Assembly: GCA_951802425.1 (NCBI GenBank)
Contig: OX637796.1
Location: 4,154,001-4,218,000 of the forward strand
Source: Clavaria fumosa
Lineage: Eukaryota; Basidiomycota; Agaricomycetes; Agaricales; Clavariaceae
Direction of reading: 5' to 3'
DNA: 64,000 nt
Below, piece after piece: positions 10,870 through 21,442 of this stretch (position 1 is the stretch's first letter; each line of letters begins with the position of its first letter). The notes under the pieces were generated by a model. That model was not told where the DNA came from. It did no database searches and saw nothing but the letters and a program-made list of their open reading frames with translations. The translations under genes and the position numbers were made by a program.

Positions 10870-12298
10870 ACTTGTACTGCATTGCCATGTGGGACTGGGT
10901 CTTCCCTAGCAGGAAGTGGATCCACTCCTGGTGGTCGCCAACCATCACAAGCAGCTCCATCCCATACCAGATCTTACCATCCCTGTTCTGTGTTCCATCC
11001 ACATTATACATGGTGATTGGATTCAGCAAGGGAGATGGTTCCAGTCCCACTTTTTTTGCCCACTCCAAGTCCATAAAGCAGTTGGTGCAGCCTGAGTCGA
11101 CAAGGGCTTTTGTAGTTGCTCCTTTGCCAGTGCTGAGAGCCTCCAGGTGCACCTGGATGGAGAGCTCTTGGGGCATACACAATAGGGTGTTCTTCAGCAC
11201 CTCTGCAAGGCGCTTTGTTGGCTCCACTTTGCTGCTAGTCCCCTTTTCTCTTTTCGGTATTTCACTCTTAGTGGTTTCCATTTCTGCTTTGTCCTTCACC
11301 TCAGCCCCAATCCGGGTGTGTCTCCACTAGGGCTGAGCATGGGTAACCCATGGGTATCCAAGGCTCTACCCATACTTGTACCCATAACCCATGTGGGTTT
11401 ACCCATCATTATGAGCCAAACATTCAAATTGGACAAGAATTGGGAGAGATATGATCAAAACAATGAATTAATTGTATCTCAGTCAATTCTGATCTGATTT
11501 GGATGTTTTTGGGCTTGTTTTGAAGCCGACGGGTAAGGAAATCCATACCCGTACCTGTACCCACACGTACCCGTACCCGTGACCCGTGCAGGTTACAAAA
11601 CCTGTGCTCTTCCCTAGTCTCCACTGCAAGATAGTGTATTTCGGGATACTAGCTGTGGGTACAGGGATGGGAGGGGGGCTGGGATATCTACTCCTGAGGC
11701 TCCAGTTCAGACTCACTGGGCCTCGTCTCCAAAATTCGGCTCCTCAACAGGAGCCCTCTTCTCTCTCTCGAGCAACTCCAGGCAGTCTCAGAGCAGTGCG
11801 ATCTTGTTCTCATAGTCCTCTGCACTACATACCTGGCTTTCCATGGCGCAGACCTGCAGCCTCGGGATCTGCAGACATGTGTCCTGGAGCAGGCAATCTC
11901 TCACCATGTGACCAGCTTGGCCACATCAGAAGCAAGTGTGCAACACTCCAGGGGCACAGGCACAATCCACCACCATGGCATCACTGGCATTGGTGGGACA
12001 CAGCATGGTGGGAGGGGCAGGGGTGTGGGCCAGTGGCTGGGCCAGGAAGGGGTGGGGGGCTGGGGCAAAGCAGGTTTGTTGAGGGAGGGGGCAGCTGGTT
12101 GCAGGCGGAGCAGGACGCACAGAGTTCTGCTGCATGATGACTCCATCGAGGCGACGCTGCTGAGCATCTAGCCTTTCTGCAAGTGCCTTCCACTGCACGT
12201 AGGTCTCTGGCATTGGTGAAACACCATAGACCTTTCCCACTAGCCTCCTGCTCAGGTTCGACTCCATGATCAGTCGCATGTGGGCCTGCCTCACAGGA
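10870..12298 (-). pseudogene. second, decayed copy of the 2.5-6.2 kb gypsy element (gag to protease only)
   Basis: Minus-strand sequence matching the 2477-6247 polyprotein from Gag (RLVGKVYGVSPMPETY, AERLDAQQRRLDG) to the protease (KALVDSGCTNCFMDLEWA; HFLLGKTQSH). Homology starts near 12290 and stops abruptly near 10880. Gag is split over several frames (for example 11926-12294), and the zinc knuckle region is degraded. A 289-bp hAT-like MITE interrupts it at 11328-11616. The reverse transcriptase, RNase H and integrase are absent. The higher divergence from the first copy, with many CG to TG/CA changes, marks it as older. Confidence 0.85.
11328..11616. mobile_element. hAT-like MITE with 8-bp target duplication
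   Basis: A 289-bp insertion inside the decayed gypsy copy, recognised by comparison with the uninterrupted copy at about 5240. It begins TAGGGCTGAGCA and ends TGTGCTCTTCCCTA, giving imperfect terminal inverted repeats (TAGGG..GAGCA). It is flanked by a perfect 8-bp direct repeat GTCTCCAC (11320-11327 and 11617-11624). Eight-bp duplications and TAGGG ends are typical of hAT elements. Both subterminal parts are packed with ACCC(A/G)TACCC words, and there is no coding capacity, so it would depend on a transposase elsewhere. Confidence 0.82.
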
Positions 12299-12322
12299 GC
12301 TCAGCTCTTAGGGAGGAGGTAC

Positions 12323-12606
12323 TGTCATGACCTGACACATCTGCACACTTGACAACCACTCCCAACCCAATTCCACTGCCCAATGAATGTGCAGGACCAA
12401 CAATTGGCAATTCTGTGTGTGGACCATAATTCTGATGGGCTCCACATGCCTTGCTGTTGTTTGGCCAATGTTGGGGAACCTTGGGAAATGAGTGGAGTCA
12501 GTTTAGGACTTGCAGAGTGTCTAGATGAACTAGTGAAGGTCCCTTGATGATATTAGACTTTGGGGTTTGGATATGGTGGCTGAAACATGTTTCCAGGCAA
12601 TTTCTA
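12323..12606 (+). repeat. LTR family B, copy 1 (solo or 3' LTR)
   Basis: Starts TGTCATGACCTGACAC directly after a purine-rich tract (TTAGGGAGGAGGTAC) that looks like a gypsy polypurine tract. It matches 44608-44921 along its length, including the shared 35 bp upstream (CTCACAGGAGCTCAGC). The shared part ends near GGCAATTTCT in both copies. The relation to the minus-strand gypsy remnant immediately before it is probably a chance junction, since the polypurine tract points the other way. Confidence 0.7.
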
Positions 12607-12611
12607 CCAAA

Positions 12612-12776
12612 CACATCAACATCTGACATCATTTTGTTTGTGAGGCAGTTGAGAAAAGCACTATCCAAGTAGAATATGTTCCAATGAGTGAAAACATCAC
12701 CAACAGCTTTACGAAGCCACTCCCATGGCCTGCCTTCAAAACATTTGTTTGGGAACTTGCACTTCTGCCCATTTGA
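12612..12776 (+). pseudogene. Ty1/copia RNase H C-terminal fragment
   Basis: Translation gives HINI, a TGA stop at 12624-12626, then HHFVCEAVEKSTIQVEYVP, SENITNSFTKPLPWPAF and a final TGA at 12774. This is the usual end of copia polyproteins (the HIDIRYHFIRE .. DIFTKPL signature). The internal TGA replaces the expected Arg codon (CGA to TGA). A purine-rich GAGAGGGAGTATTGG follows, as expected for a polypurine tract. The upstream part of pol is missing. Confidence 0.75.
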
Positions 12777-13015
12777 GAGGGAGTATTGGTAATCATCCAG
12801 TCAGATTATGTAACATGTATGTTTATTTGGTTGCAACATAGCAGTGCCACAGCTCAGTCCACTATTTGACTGAGCTGTGAGTTTATCTCTTTTCACTTTG
12901 CATTACAACCATACTGATGGCCTAGGGTAGAATGCAGTAACCCTAGGTACTATAACAAATACATACAGTCCACTATTTGACTGAGCTAACACAGTAACCC
13001 TAGTTTTCTATAAGA
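12777..13015. repeat. short duplicated repeat with CAGTCCACTATTTGACTGAG
   Basis: The word CAGTCCACTATTTGACTGAG, itself a small inverted repeat (CTCAGTC..GACTGAG in the first copy), occurs near 12857 and again near 12966. AACCCTAG-type words lie beside both. It is probably LTR debris of the copia fragments on either side. No gene is seen. Confidence 0.45.
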
Positions 13016-13435
13016 AAGGCCATAAGTGGGTATGCCTTCTTGATTGATGGGGGAGCTGTATTGTGGGCAGCTAAAAAGCAGGAGCTGGTCATTCTCTCAA
13101 TGACAGAGGCCAAATATGTTGCCATGACACATGCGGCAAAGGAAGCAATATGGCTGCGAAGGCTAATCAACAAGCTCGTTCACCCACTCACTGCTCCCAC
13201 CACCCTCTTTTGTGACAACAAATCCGCAATCGTGCTCACACAAGACAGGCACTACCATGCCCACATGAAGCATATTGACATATGATACCATTTCATATGA
13301 TATGTTGTCCAAAATGGATCTATCAACCTAATCTACTGTCCTACAGGTGAGATGGTGGCCGATACCCTCATGAAGGTGCTACCAAGTGCAAAAGCAAAGC
13401 ACTTCGCAAATGTGCTTGGATTACACGTGGTTTGA
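13016..13435 (+). pseudogene. Ty1/copia RNase H fragment with two CGA-to-TGA stops
   Basis: The frame reads KAISGYAFLIDGGAVLW, then SMTEAKYVAMTHAAKEAIWL, LFCDNKSAIVLTQD and HAHMKHIDI, i.e. copia RNase H with its Glu and Asp motifs and the conserved HIDIRYHFIR end. Stops at 13283-13285 and 13298-13300 fall exactly on the two Arg codons of that motif. The frame then continues to ADTLMKVLPSAKAKHFANVL and stops at 13433-13435. GACGGGGGAGTGTTGGAAG follows, a polypurine tract and probable LTR start. The upstream polyprotein is absent. Confidence 0.85.
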
Positions 13436-14055
13436 CGGGGGAGTGTTGGAAGTTCAAACCACCACCCATTACTGCACCTTGCATAACAGCCCATCCCCAC
13501 ATGTTTGCTTCCACACCTGAGCATTTTTCCCTTCATCACTTATTAGTCTAATGTAGCCTTCTTTTTGGCTCCCACTTGTTATATAGTCCTACAGCGTAGT
13601 CCCTGTGCCCTCTCAATGACTCATGTCACTTGAGAGGTACGACATATCACTTACAATCCTTTTATCTACTTACTGACTAACTGAACACTGTAGCTAATCC
13701 AGTGTTCACACATTAGGTACACTCCTTTTAATAATCAACGACTTGTGTCACTTGAGAGCTAATCTGGTGTTTGCACATTAGGTATGAACTGCCAAATAAT
13801 CCACAGAAGTAAGGTAGCAGACACCCAGGCCCAAAAACTGTGGTGGTGCCTTTATGTAATCAGTTCCCATGGCCAAATCAGCTGAACTTATTGTATTTGA
13901 AGTGAATTTATAGCTTTCCTGCTGCACTAAGCTCTGCCATGATCAAAGCAGGCAAGACCCTGCCCATGATACTTTCTATTAGCCCAAACTGCCAAGCTAT
14001 GACTTGGCAGGTTTTTCACTGTATCACATAGTAGAACCAATTCAAGTAATAGTAT
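13436..14055. repeat. probable copia 3' LTR and spacer
   Basis: The sequence after the polypurine tract starts TGTTGGAAGTTC, a common copia LTR start. The far end was not fixed because no second copy is in the window. A short duplicated segment (GCTAATC.GTGTT.ACACATTAGGTA) occurs near 13692 and 13758. No gene is seen before the kinase-like gene. Confidence 0.45.
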
Positions 14056-17000
14056 TCATAAGCCCAGCAGCTCTTGTAGAGTTTGGAACTGCTCACGAGC
14101 CTGGATTGCAGACATATTGCTAGATTTCAAATCTTCACCAAGTGTCCGAAGTTCAGGAGGGAAGCGGAGTATGCTTGTCGAGATCTCTCTGATCAGCATC
14201 CCGACAGCCCAGATGTCAACCTCAGATCCATGATTATCCTGGTACACGGCGGGAGAATGGCACGCTGGATTAAGATGAGGAGCTGCAATAGTTGGTGGTG
14301 AAGCGGCATCCTCCCAATCGACAAGGAACCACTTTGACAAATCATCAGCGCATTTGATGACGTTCGGCCATCGGATATCCCTGTGGAATATCGGATTTGG
14401 TTCTTCATGCATCACCTGCATTGAATTGTCAGTGTAGGATTCCCTATTTATACATTAGATCGACATACAGCCAGGGCTTCAAGTATGCAGCCAATGGCTT
14501 CGAAAACCTCCTTGACACTTTGAGGGAAGATATTTATTCCTTTCGGTTCAAGAAATAATATAGCGTCTGCCCCATCTTGAAGTGATAGAGTAATATGATC
14601 AATGTTGGGCACGCTTTTGGACTCGAGTAATGCATAGACTTGAGTAAGTCGTTGACATCTCACAGCACTCCCTTCGCCTTGGTAAGTTTTTCGGATATTG
14701 GTCCCACACACTTCAATCTTTTTGTTATCTCTGTGGAAGGGAATGTCAATGTGTCCATACATACACATTATAGTTGGCCAACCTGAGGATCGTTATGAGT
14801 TCCGTGACTTCACGCGGTCCGACGATTCGCTGTAGGGCTACAATGAGGCGCCCAATGTTGATAAGGCGGACGATATTCCTCATGCGACCAGCGGTTGACC
14901 TGAGGTCTTCTGTTACGATATCAACAATGACCGGCGCTCTTTGTCGTGGTGGTGGGCGACAGATGGCAACTAGGGTTACGACAGTCCCTCTCGCATAGTA
15001 ACCTGCAAGCAGAAGCGCCTTAGCATGCCATGAAAATGTGAATATAAATAAATAACCCAACCGAGAACATAAGGAGCCGGATGGTAGGTGAAGGTCATTT
15101 TTTCGCTGAGCTCGGACCTGGGATCACCCGAGCCTGCTGGACTTTTCTCTTCTCCCCGGAATAGGCATGTGGTGTTGCACAACAAACCATAGTCTGGTCT
15201 GAGACTAGCAGTGCTCATGTGACGGTTACTATCTCGAATAGATTCAGCGCCCAGGACGATGAGCTCTAGAGTCCACCGCATGTTGAGATCCCAGAATGAA
15301 ATAAATGAGTTCTCCGTCGCATTACTGCCGGGCGGTGGGCGTTCGATGCAGTAACTACATCTCTTCCAGAGTCCTTGTGCACTTTCTTCCTCACTAACGC
15401 GGAAAAGCTTGGCGACATCTTCGGGTAGAGTAACATCTGCCAATTCCATCTGAGGTGAAAGCAAGGAGTCAAATAGGTCTTGCGTCATAGGGATCTTGGC
15501 GCGTTCTGGGAGGGGTGTTTCAAGATACTGGGCAAGTTGCTCAACCCTTGGGAGGGTTGCAGAGCCATGTCGCCAATGACCGAGAATTTCGGTAGTAACA
15601 TTACGTTGGACTGTGCATAGCACATAAAGATCGGGACTGACCCTTCTCGGAAGATTTGGGGAACTCACCAGGGGTAACATCGCGGGAATGCACTGTACAT
15701 AGCATTCATCAAGCGAGCGACATAACGAGACGAAGGGTGCGGAGTATTCGAAACGGAAGGCATAGCAGCGAGGGAAGGGCGAGATATGACGAAGCCACAG
15801 AGAAAGGTAAAGTCGGAAGTCGGTTAAGACGAGGCGATGGCGATAGCAGAATTGAACAAACGGGACAGCAGGACATGTAGGTTGAAGGGAAAGAGGAAAG
15901 CCAGAGTGAAGGGAAAGAGGAAAGCCAGAGTGAAGGGAAAGAGGAAAGCCAGAGTGAAGGGTAAAGAGAGGATGTTAACGTGTCAGCGAGGCAAAAAAGA
16001 TGCGAAGCCGCAGAGGAGGCGAAAGGGGGCAATAAGATATCAGTAGATTCAACTTACACAAAGGTGGGCCCATGCGGGGTCGCTTGGGACGATGGTCACT
16101 TTCTTCTGTTGTAAGAATGATTGGTGGAGAAAGGAATGATGAGAGAATGCAACAGCAACGAAAGGTGAAGTGGCGAGTGGAAGGGGAAATGAATTAGTGT
16201 CAAGAAGAATTCCGCGAGGTACGTGACATCAATGAAGAGGAAAAGGACGATCACGGATGGAAGAGCATGAAAGTTACCCAAGGTTAGAAAAGTGGTTGCA
16301 ATGTTAGCAGGATAATGAAGCGAGCAAGAACGGTGACAAATGAGCAGATAACACGTGAAGATAAAATCAATCACAATAATGTACCAAAGGAAATGAAAAG
16401 CGAGGCAGCAAATGTGTTGTGATTGAGGATGTGCATAGGATAGGAGTAAAGGATGGGAGTAATGGGCCACGACGATGGAAAATGTACGATAGTGATAGCA
16501 GAATCGAACAAACATCATGTGAGAATGTACGGAACATCCAAGATGGAGGGTCAAACCGTTAAGATTGAGATTGCGGATGCGAAGCCGCAAAGAAAACGAG
16601 GTCGTCAAGGGTGTCATTCGACGGTCATGTTGAAAACGAGACGATTTAATAGGGCGAGGGAATTGAAATGTGCAACGCAGTTCATAATCGAAATTGAAGA
16701 AACGAGACGGCCGCACCATGGTAAACGATGTGCACGACGATGGAGATGGTTGAATAGGTGCGACAGACCACTACAAAGTCAAACTATACTCACCGTCCGG
16801 GCGTAGCTCATTGATGGATTTATTAATCTTGGATCGTATACCAAATGATTTGATCCCAATGTCGGATTTCAGGTTTTCAGTGCTGAGGGTGAACAAGACC
16901 TCGCCATCGACGTCATTTTCTGTTTGGGTGGTACGTAGCCTCGAGAATACCTGACGAGTAGGTAGGCGACGCACCCGTGAACATATCACATACGTCCTGC

Positions 17001-17320
17001 CCGTATCCTCCGCTCTTAAGCCAACTGACGACGTCGTTCACCGTCCAGTGTTTGGGATCTATGCTTGCTTTCCCCTTGCCCTTGCCATGCACCTGTGTTA
17101 GTCAAAGCATTGATATTAGATGAGGTAATTACAACTGTGCACTTACCGCATCATCCGGCACTATCTCTTCAGGAGCAATGGGCGTCATGAACACATCCGA
17201 TGAAGTCGATCCTGGTGGGAAGGGTTGGCTGGTCGATGCGATGTTTTCGACGGCTGTAGCTCCTGCGGAGCTTGGCAACATTTCCTTCGATGCTTTGCGA
17301 TTCTTCTTCTTGTTCGCCAT
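14056..17320 (-). CDS. SAM domain / PD-(D/E)XK-like / protein-kinase-like fusion, nine exons
   Basis: Gene model of 626 residues with exons 17320-17147, 17092-16975, 16919-16794, 16105-16058, 15692-15669, 15610-15062, 15002-14783, 14730-14469 and 14415-14056. All junctions are GT-AG and the phases agree. A Lys-rich start (MANKKKNRK) precedes a SAM domain at about 70-138 (HWTVNDVVSWLKSGGY, then NLKSDIGIKSFGIRSKI). A middle domain carries RPDYG (Pro302-Asp303) and RGEEK (Glu317-x-Lys319), a PD-(D/E)XK-like nuclease signature. A kinase-like C-terminus has HRDIRWPNV (Asp520, Asn525) and LVDWEDA (Asp540 in the DFG place), then EVDIWAVGML. Residues after HRD are compact, with no long C-lobe. This order recalls Crinkler-type REase-kinase effectors; that is inference. 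Introns 3 (688 nt) and 4 (365 nt) are unusually long and exon 5 is only 24 nt, so two separate genes remain an alternative. Confidence 0.72.
15890..15962 (+). repeat. 24-bp tandem repeat, three copies, inside a long intron
   Basis: Three nearly perfect copies of a 24-bp purine-rich unit (GGGAAAGAGGAAAGCC followed by AGAGTGAA), followed by a degenerate fourth. They lie in intron 4 of the SAM/kinase-like gene. Similar purine-rich wording and a duplicated phrase (GATGCGAAGCCGCA) also occur in intron 3 near 16577. Confidence 0.85.
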
Positions 17321-18149
17321 TGAGGTATGAGACGGTTGTTGCTTCTGTATTTGGGGCTGCCTAAGACTCAGTAAGAGCGGGCCCTGTGGCCTAGGGGAGA
17401 TGTTGGACAGTATGGGAGTCGCCCATATCAGGCAACATTAGGTAATCTACATATCAACGGACACTTTTTTCTACACTGTGAAAAAAGGTGCTTTGCGCCG
17501 CCAAGTTTTTCAATGGCGGGACTTGCTCACTATTTCCATCGTTCAGGTGTCCAAGTCTGCGCTGAGCTCGGCGAGCTGCTGGCTCTTAATTCCCTTACTA
17601 GAACCTTGACGCCTGGATTGCTCTCAGGCTGGATGGAGTCCCGCCGCTGGCTTCACCCTTGACATTGTGCTGCCCACTCCCTCGACTGTCAATCTTGGAC
17701 ACAGCATCACCACCGACCCCTTCAAACTACGGATCGAAATGAAACCTCCCATGCTCGAGTTGGCTGACGCTTCTTTTCGTCTTAGTTATATCATTTGCAA
17801 TGCGGATATGCAGTTCCGCTCACCCATTGCGCAGTTGACGGACTCGTCGATCGCTGTCTATGTTGTGCATTCTGCCCCCTTTTTTCGTTTCAGGTGCGGT
17901 GTTGACAATGCTTTCTGTGTTTTTAGGGCCAGCAACAGCTGCTCTCGCAGAGCCTCGATTCGCTTTATGCAGGGACGAGCAAATCCGTCTGGGCTGCAGA
18001 TGCAGTGCGACCATTTGCTGGTCATTAAAATGCTCGAGTTGCAGTTCTTTGCATGGCGGGATCAGTATTTCAATTCGTTGCGCACGAAGTGGCATATACG
18101 TTACAAGGATGCGAGACTGAACTCCTACAAGTTCCTCAAACCTGACCTG
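17321..18149. other. promoter region of the SAM/kinase gene and unassigned sequence
   Basis: Contains the upstream region of the minus-strand gene starting at 17320. A plus-strand frame 17667-18593 and an overlapping minus-strand frame look coding-like only in patches. Words such as LDSLYAGTSKSVWAADAVRPF in one frame and YKDARLNSYKFLKPDLENT in another suggest a broken upstream part of the dynamin-like remnant, but I cannot join them with confidence. Confidence 0.35.
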
Positions 18150-18640
18150 GAGAACACGAAAAAACAGGTTCCCCACATAAGTTTGATTACGAGTTGGAAG
18201 CACTTCGCAACTTGCGGAATGCCGGATTCACAGGCCTCACGACAGAGTTTCTCGCTCCTTCGGCCAGCGGATTCATTTGAACAGGAGGTATCGTCATGGC
18301 AGAAACTAGGGCGTATTTCCAAGTCGCTTACAAGGTATTTCGGGGCCCCGCTTCTACCGCATCCATCCAGTCCCTCTGATCGCACCAACCGCACCCACAG
18401 CGCATTATTGACATCTTCCCAATGGCGATTGAATACGAGCTCAATCAAGCTCTCGCGAGTGACATGCAGGGAAAGCTCCTTCACACGTTGTTCACACAAG
18501 ACCGAGCTGCTGAACATTTCGCCCAGTTGCTTGGCGAGGAGCCGGCAGCTGCAAAGGAGCGAGAATTCCTTCAGAAACATGCCCACATCCTAAGCATCAA
18601 GGCAAGGTTAGATGCTTTTGAACGAGACTTCAATTATTAG
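18150..18640 (+). pseudogene. Mx/dynamin-like GTPase, C-terminal stalk and GED remnant
   Basis: The clearest parts are KFDYELEALRNLRNAGFTGL at about 18177, MAETRAYFQVAYK ending at 18334, and, after a 66-nt GT-AG intron (18335-18400), RIIDIFPMAIEYELNQAL. The last exon closes with LLGEEPAAAKEREFLQKH and stops at 18640. RAYFQVAYKR.(I/V)D..PMAI is the hallmark of the stalk-to-GED region of fungal Mx-like dynamins, and the end matches the GTPase effector domain in size. Between the first two pieces the frame changes (LLRPADSFEQE lies in another frame and a TGA interrupts), so this copy is broken. No GTPase domain is seen upstream. It sits between two kinase-like genes on the opposite strand. Confidence 0.65.
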
Positions 18641-18936
18641 TGATCTGTTTGGACGAGTCGACGTACTATTGTTAAAGCCGCACTTCTGTCACGAATTTAT
18701 TTGTTTTTTCGCTTGTGTTGTGCACTAAAATAATCTGACGAACGCAATGTCGTCACCTTTCTGTGGTCTTTCTGGGGTTCCTGTTCAGCAACCAGGCTCA
18801 CCCATAAATTTTGTATCTCTGAGCTCTTCTGAAAGGTATGCAAGATGGATGAATACAGGACACGTTGTGGTAATGACAAAGTAGTGAACATTGACCGAAA
18901 AAGAATAAATTCATGGCCCCTGGCCGATTGCTCATA

Positions 18937-21442
18937 TTAATCAACAGTGCGTTCCTCGCCGCTGGTTTCCTCGCCGCTGGTTTCCTCGCCGCTGGTCTCC
19001 TCATAGCTGGTTCCCTCACCGCTGGTTTCCTCGCGGCTGGTTTCCTCGTAGCTGGTTCCCTCGCGGCTGGTTCCCTCGCGGCTGGTTCCCTCGCGGCTGG
19101 TTCCCTCGCGGCTACCTCCCTCACCAAGGTGCTCAGATATCGATGGCATAAACCGTTGCCTCTGTTTGGGCAAATAGTCATCATTATTCTCCGATTTTCT
19201 CTTTCGGCCCGAACGAGTCTTGTGAGCCAATGGATTCGGGATGGACTTGTCATCTTGTGGCCATGCCTCACGGTTCGCCAAAGCTTCCGCGAAGGTCTCC
19301 AACATCCAGTCAGAACTCTCCAGTGCCGCTAATTTGCGTTCATACTGCGCCGCAAGCAGAGAATGAAGCATAGCAAGCTCATCATCACGCTTGGGCTGCA
19401 TCTTGCGAGATGCAGCAAGCCCGCCATCAGAAGGACGTTCCTCGTAGCGAACGGCACAGGTTTCAGTAAGATCCTTCAGCAGGTTCCTGAGTATCTGTTG
19501 GCGGAATCCGATTTTCGGAACTTGACCTCCAAGCAGGTAGTTCTGCTTGGAAAGCCCTCCTCGGGCATAACCGTCGTCTTCCTCATAAGAATTGTCGAAC
19601 ATGTCACCCAGAAGAGAGGTTAGGGCCTTAGGACTCAAGTCATGAGGCGTGAACCGTAACGCGACCCAGCTTAGCACATGAAGGAATGACTCCAGATCGT
19701 CGGCAAGAGTGTGCACTATCGGTGTTAGACTCGAGAGCAACCGAGCAGCCATAAACTGCCAAGTCCCCTGAAAGTACACGAGGCAACTGCTCAGGGTCCA
19801 AAAATATGCAAAGGGAAAAGGAGATTTACCGAGCGTTCCCCTTGTCGGGCACCTTTTGCGAGGTCCTCAGTGTGTTTAGACAAGTCCCAGTCTATCAGCA
19901 TTCCATGTCCATCGTTGGTGATCAATATATTGCCGACGCTGATGTCACGATGCAGAATTTTCGCTTTTTCGAATGCTTCTTTGTGAGCTACAAGGAGAAG
20001 GCGTGATATCAGGATAGGATCGTAATCGGTGTAATATTAAAGCGAACGCGCCTTGCATCGCATCTTTCATAGCATTGACTAGTTCCCAAGTTGAATCAAA
20101 CGACGTAAGGTCACGGCCAACTTCTCCAAGCACCATTCGATAGTGCTGATGGGGTCGCAGTGGCTTAGCGAGCGGTCGAGCCCACGAGGCAGAAACAAAG
20201 TCTTGCGAGCGGGTTCGTTGGCGGGGAACATCATCCCCTCGTACGAATGTGGGAATATTCGACACATTAGCTTTGTGAAGAGCGCGGTAAATCGTGCCTT
20301 CCTTCATCATATGAGGAAGATCTATTCTCCATGTATCCTTCAAAAATACGACGCGTTCCGTGTCCGGGTCGACGACGACGAATGTTCGAGTGGCTCGTCC
20401 GGTCGGGGAGGCGTTGCTATTGAATGTTGGCTTGCTTCCAATATAATAAGAAACAGTGTCGTCGATTTCGTCATAAACTTCAAACTTTACAAGGCGGGCA
20501 CATTCTTCAAGCTTGAGCAGTTTCCTAGCTAAAATAGCCTCCTTTTCCGAAGGCTTAGATACGGAACAATCCACTCCCCGGACACTGGGATCTGAATGAT
20601 TGTACCGCCAGTAAAATTGCGCCAAATGCCTTCCTGTATAGTCGAACGCTTTGGAGACGACGGCTCCTGATCGATCCCAGCGTAGAAGTCTCGCATATTT
20701 GCCACAGATCAGGACGGAAAAGATGTGTGAGCGGAACTGAGTCGCAAGCTGAGCGACGGCGTAAGACGTGATTTGGCCTTGGGTGTCTTTGCTCGCCTCA
20801 GTATCGTGTTCTATTGACTCGGGCGAGTCGTCGCAAAAAGGATCGTCTCTTTCGTCGAATTTGACCTCTGTGTGAATCTCCATCAAAGAGAAATCCGTCA
20901 CTTGATCCCTACCGCTTTTAGTGATGTAGGCGGTGATGTCAGGTTTAAGCAGGTTTTGATTCAGGATGCTAGATTCGCCGACGTGGTTATGTGTGTCGAC
21001 GAGTTCGAGGTTGGGACAGAATGCCTCTAATGCTTTTATCTAACAACGAAAGCCGTTAGTTAAAATAGCAAAGATATTGTTGAAATAAAATGAAATGAAC
21101 CAATGGTTTATACATCGCTTTTTCGGACCCCTGCTTTGCCACGCGTTTAAAAGCTGCTTGATGCTTCTTCTTCCATGGCATGGTTGGGAAATTGCCAGAG
21201 GGTAGGAATTTGTTTAGGAATTTGGCAACAGGCATGGGACCAACAAATTTCCCTTCCATCTCTGCGCCCAGTCGTCGCATCCGGAAATCCCTTTCATGAT
21301 GAAGTGACGTGTAGGGGTCCGTCCTAGATGCCCTCTTGCTAATCGGAGTATCTTGGAGAGCAGCTGAAGGAATGGCAGATGGTGGCGGGGTAGTATCACG
21401 AAAACTAGAAGCAGATGAGGCCAAAGGGCCTTTCGGGGACAT
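18937..21442 (-). CDS. fungal-type protein kinase (FunK1 family), four exons
   Basis: Gene model of 772 residues: exons 21442-21101, 21039-20052, 19987-19830 and 19767-18937. Introns are 61, 64 and 62 nt; the second appears to use a GC donor (CAAG|GCGCGT), the only choice that joins KDAMQ to AHKEAFEKAKILHRDIS in frame. The N-terminal half has the FunK1 pattern MYKPL..IKALEAFCPNLELVDT, with KPD (Pro147-Asp148) and TEVK (Glu172-x-Lys174). The kinase core has HRDISVGNIL (Asp458, Asn463), LIDWDLS (Asp476 in the DFG place) and GTWQFMAARLL. A basic patch SGRKRK near residue 685 may be a nuclear signal. The last 60 residues are about twelve (G/R/Y)E(G/E)TS pentapeptides. FunK1 kinases are expanded in mushroom-forming fungi; substrates are not known to me. 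The start is the ATG before SPKGPLASS; one seven codons upstream is possible. Confidence 0.85.
18953..19125 (-). repeat. 15-bp coding minisatellite in the kinase tail
   Basis: About eleven tandem copies of a 15-bp unit (plus strand GCGGCTGGTTCCCTC and variants) encode the Glu/Gly/Thr/Ser pentapeptides at the FunK1 C-terminus. The unit is a multiple of three, so copy-number change alters protein length without breaking the frame. Neighbouring copies are identical in places (four GCGGCTGGTTCCCTC in a row), a sign of recent slippage. Confidence 0.9.

Noticed and set aside
16096..16719. 207-codon minus-strand frame inside the SAM/kinase gene
   Set aside because: Low-complexity Phe/Ser/His-rich translation; it lies in introns 3 and 4 and conflicts with a short exon that keeps the phase of the main gene.
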